A DNA stretch of 64,000 nucleotides from Mycolicibacterium sp. CH28 (GTDB taxonomy: Bacteria > Actinomycetota > Actinomycetes > Mycobacteriales > Mycobacteriaceae), in NCBI RefSeq assembly GCF_004745805.1, contig NZ_SRLQ01000004.1, positions 124,001-188,000 of the forward strand, written 5' to 3'. The position numbers were made by a program, and so were the translations under genes. This document shows positions 55,451 through 64,000 of the stretch, piece by piece; the stretch's first letter is position 1, and each line of letters opens with the position of its first letter. The notes under the pieces are model-generated. The model did no database searches, was not told where the DNA came from, and saw only the letters and a list, made by a program, of their open reading frames with translations.

Positions 55451-56779
55451 GTGAGCGCCGCCCTGCTGACGGACAAATACGAGCTGACGATGCTTGCCGC
55501 CGCACTGCGCGACGGCACCGCCGGCCGTAGGACCACCTTCGAGGTGTTCGCCCGGCGGCTGCCCGACGGCCGACGCTACGGCGTGGTCGCCGGGACAGGA
55601 CGCTTGCTTGAAGCCTTGGGCGAGTTCGTTTTCGACGACGAGGCGCTGGCGCCGCTGGCCGCGTTCCTCGACAGCAACACGCTGGACTACCTGCGCGACT
55701 TCCGCTTCGGCGGCGATATCGACGGCTACCCCGAGGGCGAGCTCTATTTCCCCGGCTCCCCCGTCCTGTCGGTCACCGGCAGCTTCGCCGAATGCGTCTT
55801 GCTGGAGACGCTGGCACTGTCGATCCTCAACCACGACAGTGCGATCGCCTCAGCCGCCGCCCGGATGGCGAGCGCCGCCGCCGGCCGTCCCCTGATCGAG
55901 ATGGGCTCCCGACGCACCCACGAATACGCGGCGGTGGCCGCGGCACGGGCCGCCTACCTGGCCGGGTTCACCGGGACCTCCAACCTGGAGGCCAACCGGC
56001 GCTACGGCGTCCCCGCGATCGGCACCAGCGCCCACGCGTTCACCATGCTGCACACCACCGGCGCGGTTCCGGGCGACGGGCCGCTCGGGCGAGGAACGGA
56101 CGAGTGGGAGCGGGCGGCGTTTCGCGCGCAGGTCGACGCGCTCGGCATCGCGACGACCCTGCTGGTCGACACCTACGACGTGACGGCGGGGGTGGCCAAC
56201 GCGATCGCCGTCGCCGGCACCGGGCTGGGCGCGGTGCGGATCGACTCCGGCGACCTGGGCGTGCTGGCTAGGCGGGTCCGCACCCAGCTCGACGAACTGG
56301 GGGCGACCGGGACACAGATCGTGGTGTCGGGCGATCTCGACGAATACTCGATCGCGGCCCTGCGGGCCGACCCGGTCGACAGCTATGGGGTCGGCACCTC
56401 GGTGGTCACCGGCTCCGGTGCGCCCACCGCCAGCATGGTCTACAAGCTGGTCGAGGTCGACGGCCTGCCGGTGGAAAAGCGCAGCAGCCGCAAAGAATCT
56501 CACGGCGGACGCAAATCCGCGCTGCGGTTGTCCCGCCCGACGGGCACCGTCACCGAGGAGCTGATCCACCCGGTGTCGCAGCCACTTGAGGTCGCCGAAC
56601 CCGCACGGGTCCTGACGGTGCCGCTGGTACGCGGTGGCCAGGTGCTGGCCGCCCCCGATCTGGCCGCCGCCCGAGCCCGGGTCGCCGAGGGCCTGCGCAG
56701 CCTGCCGTGGGAAGGTCTGGCCCTGTCCGCGGGCGAGCCGGCGATCCCGACCCGGCAGGTGCCGGTGCGGGCACGGTGA
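55451..56779 (+). CDS. pncB: Nicotinate phosphoribosyltransferase
   Basis: 442-residue enzyme of the NAD salvage pathway that joins nicotinate with PRPP, stimulated by [21 protein letters not shown], the [14 protein letters not shown] and [27 protein letters not shown] segments (with the His that is phosphorylated in the family), DTYDV and [16 protein letters not shown] motifs are present. Orthologue of Rv1330c (pncB1). It overlaps dinG by four bases (GTGA), so the two are coupled. Confidence 0.93.
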   Translation: MSAALLTDKYELTMLAAALRDGTAGRRTTFEVFARRLPDGRRYGVVAGTGRLLEALGEFVFDDEALAPLAAFLDSNTLDYLRDFRFGGDIDGYPEGELYFPGSPVLSVTGSFAECVLLETLALSILNHDSAIASAAARMASAAAGRPLIEMGSRRTHEYAAVAAARAAYLAGFTGTSNLEANRRYGVPAIGTSAHAFTMLHTTGAVPGDGPLGRGTDEWERAAFRAQVDALGIATTLLVDTYDVTAGVANAIAVAGTGLGAVRIDSGDLGVLARRVRTQLDELGATGTQIVVSGDLDEYSIAALRADPVDSYGVGTSVVTGSGAPTASMVYKLVEVDGLPVEKRSSRKESHGGRKSALRLSRPTGTVTEELIHPVSQPLEVAEPARVLTVPLVRGGQVLAAPDLAAARARVAEGLRSLPWEGLALSAGEPAIPTRQVPVRAR

Positions 56780-58785
56780 GCAAGGACGAACTGCCGCCGG
56801 TCACCGAGTTGCTGGCGACGGCGGTCGCCGCACTCGGCGGCAGCCAGCGCCCCGGCCAGGTGCAGATGGCCGAGGCGGTGGCACACGCGTTCGCCAGCGG
56901 GGAGCACCTGGCGGTGCAGGCCGGTACCGGAACAGGCAAGTCGCTGGCCTACCTGGTTCCGGCGCTCGCCCGGGCCATCATCGACGAAACCCCTGTCGTG
57001 GTATCCACGGCGACCATTGCCCTGCAGCGTCAGCTCGTCGACCGCGACTTACCTCGGCTCGTCGACGCGCTAGCCGCCGTACTGCCCCGCCGCCCGCGGT
57101 ACGCGCTGCTCAAGGGTCGACGGAACTACCTGTGTCTGAACAAGATTCACAACGGTGGCGGTGAAGAGGCGCCGGACACCGGGCAGGAGGAGCTGTTCAG
57201 CCCGGCGGCCTCCACTGCGCTGGGCCGCGACGTGGCGCGGCTGACGGCGTGGTCGTCGTCCACCGAGACCGGTGACCGCGACGAGCTGACCCCAGGTGTG
57301 CCGGAACGGTCCTGGTCGCAGGTCAGCGTCTCGGCCAGGGAGTGCCTGGGCATGGCGCGCTGCCCCTACGGCACCGACTGCTTCTCCGAACGGGCGCGCG
57401 GTGAAGCCGGCCGCGCCGAGATCATCGTCACCAATCACGCCCTGTTGGCGATCGACGCGATCGCCGAGGCATCGGTGGTGCCCGAGCACAAGTTCCTCGT
57501 CGTCGACGAGGCGCACGAGCTGGTGGACCGGGTGACCTCGGTGGCCACCGGCGAGCTCACCCCGGCGCCGTTGGGCGTCGCAATCCGGCGCGTCGCCCGG
57601 CTGGTGAGCCCCGAGCTGACCCAACGGCTGGAGGCCGCGGTGGCAACGTTCTCCGCGGCGATCCATGACACCCAGCCCGGACGGATCGACTATCTCGACG
57701 ACGAGCTGGCGACCTACCTGACCGCCCTGCGTGACGCGGCGAGTGCCGCCCGCAGTGACATCGATCCGGCGCCGCGGGATCCAGCGGCGGCCGCGGCCCG
57801 CACCGAGGCGATCGCGGCGCTGACCGAGATCGGCGACACCGCCGCCAGGGTGTTGGACTCGTTCGTGCCGGCCATCCCCGACCGCACCGATGTGGTGTGG
57901 CTGGACCACGAGGACAAGAGCGCAGCGGCGCGGGCATCGGGTGGGGGCACAGTGCGTCCCGTCCTGCGGGTGGCGCCGCTGTCGGTGGCGGGCCTGCTGC
58001 GCACCCGACTGTTCGAGACCTCGACCGCGGTTCTGACCTCGGCGACGTTGACCATCGGTGGATCCTTCGAGGCGATGGCGGGCGCCTGGGGGCTGCGGGG
58101 CGGCCCGGCCTGGCGGGGCCTGGACGTCGGGTCGCCATTCGAGCACGGCAAGTCCGGAATCCTCTATATCGCCGCGCACCTGCCGCCGCCGGGCCGCGAC
58201 ACCACCGGCTCGACGGAGCAAGTCGACGAGATCGCCGGACTCATCGAGGCGGCCGGCGGACGCACGCTGGGATTGTTCTCGTCGATGCGCGCCGCCCGCG
58301 CGGCTGCCGAGGCGCTGCGGGCCCGGATCGACACCCCGGTGCTGTGCCAGGGCGACGACGGCACCGCGGCGCTGGTGGAGCAGTTCGCCGCCGACCCGGA
58401 GACGTCGCTGTTCGGCACGCTGTCGCTGTGGCAGGGCGTCGACGTCCCGGGCCCGTCGCTGTCGCTGGTGCTCATCGATCGCATCCCGTTTCCCCGCCCC
58501 GACGATCCCCTGCTGACCGCACGGCAACGCGCCGTGGCGGCCCGCGGCGGCAACGGGTTCATGGCGGTCGCCGCCGCCCACGCCGCACTGTTGCTGGCCC
58601 AAGGCGCTGGTCGGCTGCTGCGCCGCGCCGACGATCGTGGCGTCGTCGCCGTGCTGGATTCCCGAATGGCCACCGCCCGCTACGGCGGCTACCTGCGCGC
58701 CTCATTGCCGCCGTTCTGGGCCACCACCGACCCGGCCCGGGTCAGGCAGGCACTGCAGCGGTTGTGCGGTGACCCCGCACCATGA
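56776..58785 (+). CDS. dinG: DinG-type Fe-S helicase
   Basis: 669-residue superfamily 2 helicase of the XPD/DinG group. Walker A is AGTGTGKS (49-56), Walker B is VVDEAHEL, and four cysteines at 120, 190, 196 and 202 match the [4Fe-4S] cluster spacing (NYLC, then REC-LGMARC-PYGTDC). The C-terminal VLTSATLT and QGAGRLLRRADDRGVV motifs are helicase motifs. It unwinds 5'-tailed DNA, D-loops or R-loops in repair. GTG at 56776 overlaps the pncB stop. Orthologue of Rv1329c. Confidence 0.93.
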   Translation: MSKDELPPVTELLATAVAALGGSQRPGQVQMAEAVAHAFASGEHLAVQAGTGTGKSLAYLVPALARAIIDETPVVVSTATIALQRQLVDRDLPRLVDALAAVLPRRPRYALLKGRRNYLCLNKIHNGGGEEAPDTGQEELFSPAASTALGRDVARLTAWSSSTETGDRDELTPGVPERSWSQVSVSARECLGMARCPYGTDCFSERARGEAGRAEIIVTNHALLAIDAIAEASVVPEHKFLVVDEAHELVDRVTSVATGELTPAPLGVAIRRVARLVSPELTQRLEAAVATFSAAIHDTQPGRIDYLDDELATYLTALRDAASAARSDIDPAPRDPAAAAARTEAIAALTEIGDTAARVLDSFVPAIPDRTDVVWLDHEDKSAAARASGGGTVRPVLRVAPLSVAGLLRTRLFETSTAVLTSATLTIGGSFEAMAGAWGLRGGPAWRGLDVGSPFEHGKSGILYIAAHLPPPGRDTTGSTEQVDEIAGLIEAAGGRTLGLFSSMRAARAAAEALRARIDTPVLCQGDDGTAALVEQFAADPETSLFGTLSLWQGVDVPGPSLSLVLIDRIPFPRPDDPLLTARQRAVAARGGNGFMAVAAAHAALLLAQGAGRLLRRADDRGVVAVLDSRMATARYGGYLRASLPPFWATTDPARVRQALQRLCGDPAP

Positions 58786-58876
58786 GCGATCGCCGCGGTC
58801 GGCGCGGGTGCCGCACTATTGTGATGACAAACATCGACATCGCGGGCCGCCGGCCCTGACCCAGGAGGTGGCCCTC

Positions 58877-60319
58877 ATGCGCCCGCGACACCTCCGACGC
58901 CTGCTCGCCCTCGCGGGCACAGCGGCGGTGCTCGCCGGGTGCGGCACGACCGTGCAGGGCAAACCGGTGTCGATTTTCGACGACCCGTTCAAGGTGGCCG
59001 GCCTGCAGGCCGTCGATGGCAACAGCGGGCTGCGACCAGACGCCGAGAAGCCGAGCCGCCAGGCCACGGGCGGCGACGGCGGCAAGGGCGACGAGATCGC
59101 CGTGCAGTCCGTCAGCGACCTGGAGACCTACTGGCAGGGCGTCTACGGCCAGACCTTCGACGGGCAGTTCAAGCCGGTGAAAGACCTCATCTCGTGGGAC
59201 TCCGACGCCTACGGCGGCACGTTCTGCGACGAGTCGACCGACGGCCTGGTCAATGCCGCCTTCTGCGAGGACGACAACACCATCGGCTGGGATCGGGGCG
59301 TGCTGCTGCCGTCGCTGCGACGAGCCAACGGCGACATGGCCATCACGATGGTGCTGGCCCACGAATACGGCCACGCGATCCAGAAACTGGCCAAGCTGAA
59401 CAAGAAGGGCACGCCGACCCTGGTCGCCGAGCAGCAGGCCGACTGCTTTGCCGGCTCCTACCTGCGGTGGGTGGCCGAGGGCAACTCACCGCGGTTCACG
59501 CTGTCGACCGGTGACGGGCTCAACAACCTGCTGGCGGCCATGATCTCGTTCCGCGACCCGCTGCTGAGCCAGGACGACTACTACGACACCGGCGACGAGC
59601 ACGGCTCGGCATTCGAGCGGATCTCGGCGTTTCAGTTCGGATTCACCGACGGCCCGTCGTCCTGCGCGGCTATCGACGCCAAGGAGATCGGCCAGCGCCG
59701 CGGCGACCTGCCCGTCGAGTTGCAGTCCGATCAGACTGGCGAGTGGCCGGTGAGCGAGGACTCGACGAAAGCCATCGTCGAGGCGATGAACATCCTCTTC
59801 CCGCTCAAGAATCCACCGCAGCTGACCTTCGACAGCGCCTCGGTGTCGAAATGCCCGGACGCGCGGCCCAGTCCACCGGTGTCATTCTGTCCGGCCACCA
59901 ACACCATCGCCGTGGACCTGCCCGAGCTGCAGAAGATGGGAACGTCGACCGAGGGCGACGAGAACGTCCTGGTGACCGGCGACAACACCGCCTACTCGGT
60001 GGTGGTGTCGCGCTACATGCTGGCGTTGCAGCACGAGCGGGGCGGCCTGGTGCTCGACAACGCCGAGGCCGGACTGCGCACCGCCTGCCTGACCGGCGTG
60101 GCCACCACGAAGTTGTCCAAAGAGGTCACCACGCCCGACGGCAACACCGTCGCGCTGACCGCGGGCGATATCGACGAGGCGGTGTCGGGCCTGCTGACCA
60201 ACGGGCTGGTGGCAGGCGACGTCAACGGTGAGTCGGTGCCGGCCGGGTTCTCCCGCATCGACGCGTTCCGCATCGGGGTGCTCGGCGATGCGGACCGCTG
60301 TATCAAGCGCTTCCCGTAA
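58877..60319 (+). CDS. Lipoprotein neutral zinc metallopeptidase
   Basis: 480 residues. Lipobox LAGC at about residues 18-21 marks it as exported and lipidated. The zinc motif HEYGH occurs in MVLAHEYGHAIQKLAK, followed by EQQADCFAGSYLRW, which places the third ligand in the Asp/Glu of the neutral zinc metallopeptidase family (PF04228). Six other cysteines suggest disulfides. It resembles LpqM-type lipoprotein peptidases of mycobacteria, substrate unknown. ATG at 58877 has AGGAGGTG nine bases away. It lies between dinG and the HTH-DUF3887 gene, an insertion relative to M. tuberculosis. Confidence 0.85.
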   Translation: MRPRHLRRLLALAGTAAVLAGCGTTVQGKPVSIFDDPFKVAGLQAVDGNSGLRPDAEKPSRQATGGDGGKGDEIAVQSVSDLETYWQGVYGQTFDGQFKPVKDLISWDSDAYGGTFCDESTDGLVNAAFCEDDNTIGWDRGVLLPSLRRANGDMAITMVLAHEYGHAIQKLAKLNKKGTPTLVAEQQADCFAGSYLRWVAEGNSPRFTLSTGDGLNNLLAAMISFRDPLLSQDDYYDTGDEHGSAFERISAFQFGFTDGPSSCAAIDAKEIGQRRGDLPVELQSDQTGEWPVSEDSTKAIVEAMNILFPLKNPPQLTFDSASVSKCPDARPSPPVSFCPATNTIAVDLPELQKMGTSTEGDENVLVTGDNTAYSVVVSRYMLALQHERGGLVLDNAEAGLRTACLTGVATTKLSKEVTTPDGNTVALTAGDIDEAVSGLLTNGLVAGDVNGESVPAGFSRIDAFRIGVLGDADRCIKRFP

Positions 60320-60342
60320 CAGCCCGGGCCGTCAAGCAAGCC

Positions 60343-60364
60343 TTGACTGACAGGAGTCTGTCAA
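60343..60364. promoter_or_regulatory. Interrupted dyad before the HTH-DUF3887 gene
   Basis: TTGACTGACAGGAGTCTGTCAA has matching arms TTGAC-GAC and GTC-GTCAA, 14 bases before the ATG; TTGACA repeats once more at 60372-60377. A symmetric site close to the start of a DNA-binding gene is a good autoregulation candidate. A -35-like TTGACT overlaps it. Confidence 0.5.
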
Positions 60365-60378
60365 TCCATCCTTGACAT

Positions 60379-61017
60379 ATGTCTGGTTCATTCACCGCGA
60401 CTGGTCAGCAGCTTCACCGGCAGGTCGGCCAGATCCTCGCCGCCCCGGTTCTGCGTGGCGAGATCGATCCGCTCGAGTTGGTGCGTGCAGCGCACGAAGT
60501 TCAGGATCGGGCTGACGAGTTGTTAACTGCGGCTGTGCAGCAAGCACGGGATGAGGGCCGAACGTGGCAGGAGATCGGCAAGGTCCTCGGCGTATCGCGT
60601 CAGGCCGTTTTCCAGCGTTACGGCCAGCCGATTGATCCACGCACCGGAGAAGTCATGAACACCACTGCACTTCCCGAGGCCGACGAGCTGGCCAGAACCG
60701 TCATCGATGATCTTGCTCATGCGCGGTGGGCCGATGTCAGCGCTCGCTTTGACGCCACCATGCGCGACCGGCTCACCGAGGAGGGGCTCGCCGAGGCGTG
60801 GGCTCACATTGTGGGGTTGGCCGGGGCCTACGAGAGCCGTGGGGAAACTGAGGCCGTGCGCGCCGGCGACTTCACCACCACCGATACGCCATTGACCTTC
60901 GAGGCTGCTGATTTCGTCGCTCGCATCACCTTCCGTGACGATCGAACGGTTGCCGGGCTGTACATCCTCAATCTCGACCCGGCCGGCGGCGCTGGCGGAT
61001 CGCTTACAGCCCGGTGA
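60379..61017 (+). CDS. HTH-DUF3887 regulator-like protein
   Basis: 212 residues. Residues about 62-82 form a sigma-region-4/HTH-like helix pair (WQEIGKVLGVSRQAVFQRYG), preceded by a helix resembling those of HTH-type regulators (PLELVRAAHEVQDRADELLT). From residue 97 a DUF3887 domain follows (ADELARTVIDDLAHARWADV and VARITFRDDRTVAGLYIL), an NTF2/cystatin-like fold usually found outside the cell or as a ligand pocket. No signal peptide is seen, so it may sense a small molecule. ATG lacks a ribosome site; a dyad lies just upstream. Confidence 0.72.
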   Translation: MSGSFTATGQQLHRQVGQILAAPVLRGEIDPLELVRAAHEVQDRADELLTAAVQQARDEGRTWQEIGKVLGVSRQAVFQRYGQPIDPRTGEVMNTTALPEADELARTVIDDLAHARWADVSARFDATMRDRLTEEGLAEAWAHIVGLAGAYESRGETEAVRAGDFTTTDTPLTFEAADFVARITFRDDRTVAGLYILNLDPAGGAGGSLTAR

Positions 61018-61068
61018 GTCAGAACGCAGGGCGACAATCTGGGGCATCTATCGCCCTCAGTTCTGACT
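61017..61068. terminator. Large bidirectional hairpin between convergent genes
   Basis: AGTCAGAAC (61017-61025) pairs with GTTCTGACT (61060-61068), and AGGGCGA (61028-61034) with TCGCCCT (61051-61057), around a 16-base loop. It sits between the HTH-DUF3887 gene and the third porin. Confidence 0.75.
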
Positions 61069-61081
61069 GGACGTTTTCCGG

Positions 61082-61801
61082 TCAGATCTTTTTCGTCACG
61101 CCGTACCAGGACAGGATCGCTTCGCCCTGGTCGGTGGACTTGGTGAGCGTGGCGTAAGAGCGGATGAACGACTCGCCCACGCAGCCGTCGATCTTGACGT
61201 GGAAGTTGCTGATCGACACCCAGGGCGCGGCGCCCTTGTACTCCTTCTTCGTCACCGGAACGACGTTGATGATGCCCGGCTTGAGACCCACGGTGATACC
61301 GCCGCCGATGTTGGCGCCGGCGTTGGGCAGGATCCCCTCCGCCGCCCTGTTGGGGAAGTCCAGCCCGAAAACTCCGATGGACGAGTTGACGCCGGCGGTG
61401 CCGGTCAGTGAGACACCGTTGGAGGTGCTCATGTCGATACCGCAGCCGATCTGGTAGCCGACCTCGAACACCCCTTTCGGGGAGTCGCCCGGTCCGCTGA
61501 GCGCTCCGTTGTAGACCCCGCCGACGACGTATTCGCGAGAGGAAATCGCGGTGGTCAACGGGGCAACGGGCATCTGGATTTCGTCCTTGGCCAAGATCGT
61601 CAGGGTCCAGCCGTCGGGAGATTTCGTGGTGGCCGGCGGCGTGGATTCCACTCGCCCGTCGTCGGGCGGCGGGGCGGCGTCGACGGCGGCCACCGGCTGT
61701 GCCAAGTCCGAGCCGCCGGAATCGGGGTCGGCCGACGCCGGCACCGGCGTCACCAACAAGGCCCCTACCAGCGCGATGAGCGCCGCACTCCGCACAACCA
61801 C
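61082..61801 (-). CDS. MspA-family outer-membrane porin-like protein, copy 3
   Basis: 239 residues. Signal peptide (ALIALVGALLVTPV then PASA-DP), a Pro/Ala linker and the MspA-type domain with SREYVVGGVYNG, VGYQIGCGIDMS, LKPGIINVVPVTKKEYKG and IDGCVGESFIRSYATL. The two cysteines of the other copies are conserved. It is closer to copy 1 in the SFIRSYATL end. GTG at 61801 begins the signal peptide; no neighbour is related. It lies 26 kb from the tandem pair, so the family has expanded at more than one place. Confidence 0.86.
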   Translation of the reverse strand: MVVRSAALIALVGALLVTPVPASADPDSGGSDLAQPVAAVDAAPPPDDGRVESTPPATTKSPDGWTLTILAKDEIQMPVAPLTTAISSREYVVGGVYNGALSGPGDSPKGVFEVGYQIGCGIDMSTSNGVSLTGTAGVNSSIGVFGLDFPNRAAEGILPNAGANIGGGITVGLKPGIINVVPVTKKEYKGAAPWVSISNFHVKIDGCVGESFIRSYATLTKSTDQGEAILSWYGVTKKI

Positions 61802-61921
61802 TACCCCGAACGCCTTCCCGGAAAGCCGACGGTCCGCCCCTGCGCGATGCCTGCCGACGTTCCTGTGGGGAACCTACAGGTGGCCCCCACGCCCTACTAA
61901 CCGAACTGGGGAGTTCCCTCG

Positions 61922-64000
61922 TTACGCGAGCGTGACCAGACCGAGTTCGGTGTCACCGGCCAGCAGCGGGTGATGCGGCAGTACCCGCACGGTGTAGCCG
62001 ACGGACCCGGCCACCGGCAGCGGTGTCGTGGCCGAGAAGATCTCGGCCCCACCGTCGCCGGTCCCGGTGTGCTCCATGTCGACACACAGCGGGTCCTGCA
62101 GTGCGTCCCCGGCGCCGACCCGACCCAGCACGGCCTGGATTACGACCTCGTCGGGGGTGAGCCCGGCCAGCTGCACGGTGGCGGTCAAGGTCAGCTCCGA
62201 CCCCAGCAGCGGGGTGTCGGGCAGGCCGGTGCTGTCGACATCGGTGATCTGAACCTTCGGCCAGGCTTCCCGTGCCCGCAGCCGGTAGGCCGACAGTTCG
62301 CGGGCCGCTCCGAAGGGCAGCCCGTCGATGGGTGCGCTGGTGCGGCGCAGCGACTGGGCGGCGGGCATGTAGTAGGTCTCGGTGTAGTCGCGCACCATCC
62401 GCGATGCCAGCACCTTGGGACCCAGCGTCTCCAGGGTGTGGCGCACCATTTCCACCCATCGGTTTGGCACGCCCTTGTCGTCGCGGTCATAGAACCTCGG
62501 GCCGACCGAATGCTCGAGCAGGTCGTAGAGGGCGGCGGCCTCCAGATCGTCGCGCCGCCCCTCGTCGGCCAGGCCGTCGGCGGTCGGTATCTCCCAACCG
62601 TTTTCGCCGTCGTACCACTCGTCCCACCAGCCGTCGCGGATGGACAGGTTCAGCCCGCCGTTGAGGGCGCTCTTCATACCGGAGGTGCCGCAGGCCTCCA
62701 GCGGACGCAGCGGGTTGTTCAGCCAGACGTCGCAGCCCCAGTACAGCTGGCGCGCCATGGACATGTCGTAGTCGGGCAGGAAGGCGATGCGATGGCGTAC
62801 CTCGGGCCGGTCGGCGAACTTGACGACCTGCTGGATCAGCGCCTTGCCTGCGTCGTCGGCGGGATGGGACTTGCCGGCCACGATCAGCTGGATGGGTTTG
62901 TCCGCGTCGAGCAGCAGCGCTTCCAGCCGCTGCGGGTCACGCATCATCAAGGTCAGGCGCTTGTAGGTGGGGACGCGCCTGGCGAAGCCGATGGTCAACA
63001 CGCCGGGATCGAATGCCGTTGCAATCCAGCCTAATTCGGCCTCTGACGCGCCGCGCTCCAGCCACGAACGGCGCAGCCGTTGCCGCACGTCCTCGACCAG
63101 CAGAGCGCGCAACTGCGAGCGGATCCACCAGATGTGGCCGGTGTCGACCTGCTGCAGCCGCTGCCAGACAGTGGGTTCGCGCAGCGCCTCGGTCGACCCG
63201 GCCAACTCCCGACCAAGTTCCAGCCACTGTGGCGCGGCCCAGGTCGGGCCGTGCACCCCGTTGGTGATCGAACCGATGGGCACCTCGGCGGGGTCGAAGC
63301 CAGGCCACAACTCATCGAACATCGTGCGACTGACCCGCCCGTGCAACAGCGACACCCCGTTGGCCCGCTGCGCGAGCCGCAGACCCATGTGCGCCATGTT
63401 GAACTTCGACGGGTCGTCTTCGGCCCCGAACGCCAGGACCCGTCCGGCCGGGACGCCGGGAAGCAGTCCGGTCGGCTCGTCGTCGCCGAAGTACCGCTGC
63501 ACCATCTCCACCGGGAAGCGGTCGATGCCGGCCGGCACCGGGGTATGGGTGGTGAACACGGTGCTAGACCGCACCACGGTCAGGGCGGTGTCGAAATCCA
63601 GCCGGTCCTCGGACATGTACTCGCGGATGCGCTCCACACCCAAGAAGCCGGCGTGGCCCTCGTTCATGTGGAACACGTCGGGTGCGGGCCGGCCCTCGAT
63701 CGCGGTGAACGCGCGGATGGCGCGCACCCCGCCGATGCCGGCCAGCAGCTCCTGCTTGATGCGGTGCTCCTGGTCGCCGCCGTACAGCCGGTCGGTGACA
63801 TTGCGCAGATCGTGCTCGTTCTCGGGGATGTCGGAGTCCAGCAGCAACAGCGGTATCCGCCCCACCTGGGCCACCCACACCCTGGCCCGCAGTTTCTTGC
63901 CGTCCGGCATGGCCAGCTCGACCAGCACCGGCGCCTCGGCGGTGTCGGTCAGCAGCCGCAGCGGAAGGCCCTGCGGGTCCAGCGATGGATAATTCTCGTG
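61922..64000 (-). CDS. glgP: Glycogen phosphorylase, 5' part outside the window
   Basis: The last 692 residues of a GT35 alpha-glucan phosphorylase that releases glucose-1-phosphate from glycogen or maltodextrin. VFHMNEGHAGFL, TTHTPVPAGIDRFPVEMV, TNGVHGPTW, the KRLTLMMRDPQRL segment, and the PLP lysine in EACGTSGMKSALNGG are visible. The gene starts beyond 64000; full length in M. tuberculosis (Rv1328) is about 863 residues. It belongs to the shorter bacterial subgroup. It closes the conserved block that starts at lprD. Confidence 0.94.
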   Translation of the reverse strand, partial: HENYPSLDPQGLPLRLLTDTAEAPVLVELAMPDGKKLRARVWVAQVGRIPLLLLDSDIPENEHDLRNVTDRLYGGDQEHRIKQELLAGIGGVRAIRAFTAIEGRPAPDVFHMNEGHAGFLGVERIREYMSEDRLDFDTALTVVRSSTVFTTHTPVPAGIDRFPVEMVQRYFGDDEPTGLLPGVPAGRVLAFGAEDDPSKFNMAHMGLRLAQRANGVSLLHGRVSRTMFDELWPGFDPAEVPIGSITNGVHGPTWAAPQWLELGRELAGSTEALREPTVWQRLQQVDTGHIWWIRSQLRALLVEDVRQRLRRSWLERGASEAELGWIATAFDPGVLTIGFARRVPTYKRLTLMMRDPQRLEALLLDADKPIQLIVAGKSHPADDAGKALIQQVVKFADRPEVRHRIAFLPDYDMSMARQLYWGCDVWLNNPLRPLEACGTSGMKSALNGGLNLSIRDGWWDEWYDGENGWEIPTADGLADEGRRDDLEAAALYDLLEHSVGPRFYDRDDKGVPNRWVEMVRHTLETLGPKVLASRMVRDYTETYYMPAAQSLRRTSAPIDGLPFGAARELSAYRLRAREAWPKVQITDVDSTGLPDTPLLGSELTLTATVQLAGLTPDEVVIQAVLGRVGAGDALQDPLCVDMEHTGTGDGGAEIFSATTPLPVAGSVGYTVRVLPHHPLLAGDTELGLVTLA

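Overview
This is a high-GC actinobacterial window that reads as a fast-growing, environmental Mycobacterium (Mycolicibacterium-type). The evidence is a devR/devS pair, MspA-family porins, Mce-associated membrane proteins, a PGRS-like Gly/Asn-rich protein, and a long block whose order matches the M. tuberculosis interval Rv1343c to Rv1328 (lprD, DUF3817, rdgB, rph, Rv1339, murI, rhomboid, cysM, cysO, mec, Rv1333, DUF2017, clpS, pncB1, dinG, glgP). Assignments come from reading the translations; no database search was run.

Region 1 (1-10.3 kb) is a hypoxia/dormancy island. It holds the end of devR, the haem-type sensor kinase devS, a tandem universal stress protein, an OtsB1-type three-domain trehalose enzyme, an Rv1733c-like membrane protein, an Acg-like nitroreductase, an SRPBCC-like protein, a Bfd-type [2Fe-2S] protein and an unknown two-domain protein. 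DosR-box-like sequences lie in the intergenic gaps.

Region 2 (10.3-18.1 kb) has two Mce-associated proteins, then a LysR regulator, an APC permease, an (R)-selective-type amine transaminase and an alanine racemase, which together look like a D-alanine-linked amine pathway. A convergent xylulokinase follows.

Region 3 (18.3-35.2 kb) is rich in secreted and surface proteins: two small exported proteins, a third Mce-associated protein, a 913-residue repeat protein with a 408-bp DNA repeat, a CoA-transferase followed by a thiolase remnant, acetoacetyl-CoA synthetase, an SDR, a PGRS-like protein, two MspA-like porins and two related secreted Pro-rich proteins.

Region 4 (35.2-45.5 kb) has a PLD-fold protein overlapping a split ChrA transporter, a membrane protein joining a kinase-like module to a flippase-like domain, an LCP ligase, a lipoprotein hydrolase, and a cassette of very small minus-strand genes with their own hairpins. 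That cassette ends at tRNA-Leu(UAG).

Region 5 (45.7-64 kb) is the conserved housekeeping block: nucleotide sanitation, RNA processing, cAMP turnover, peptidoglycan precursor supply, the CysO-Mec-CysM cysteine route, proteolysis adaptor, NAD salvage, DNA helicase and glycogen breakdown. It is interrupted by an MFS exporter and, between dinG and glgP, by a lipoprotein metallopeptidase, an HTH-DUF3887 regulator and a third MspA-like porin. Several genes appear leaderless, with a TANNNT -10 element six to nine bases before the start codon.
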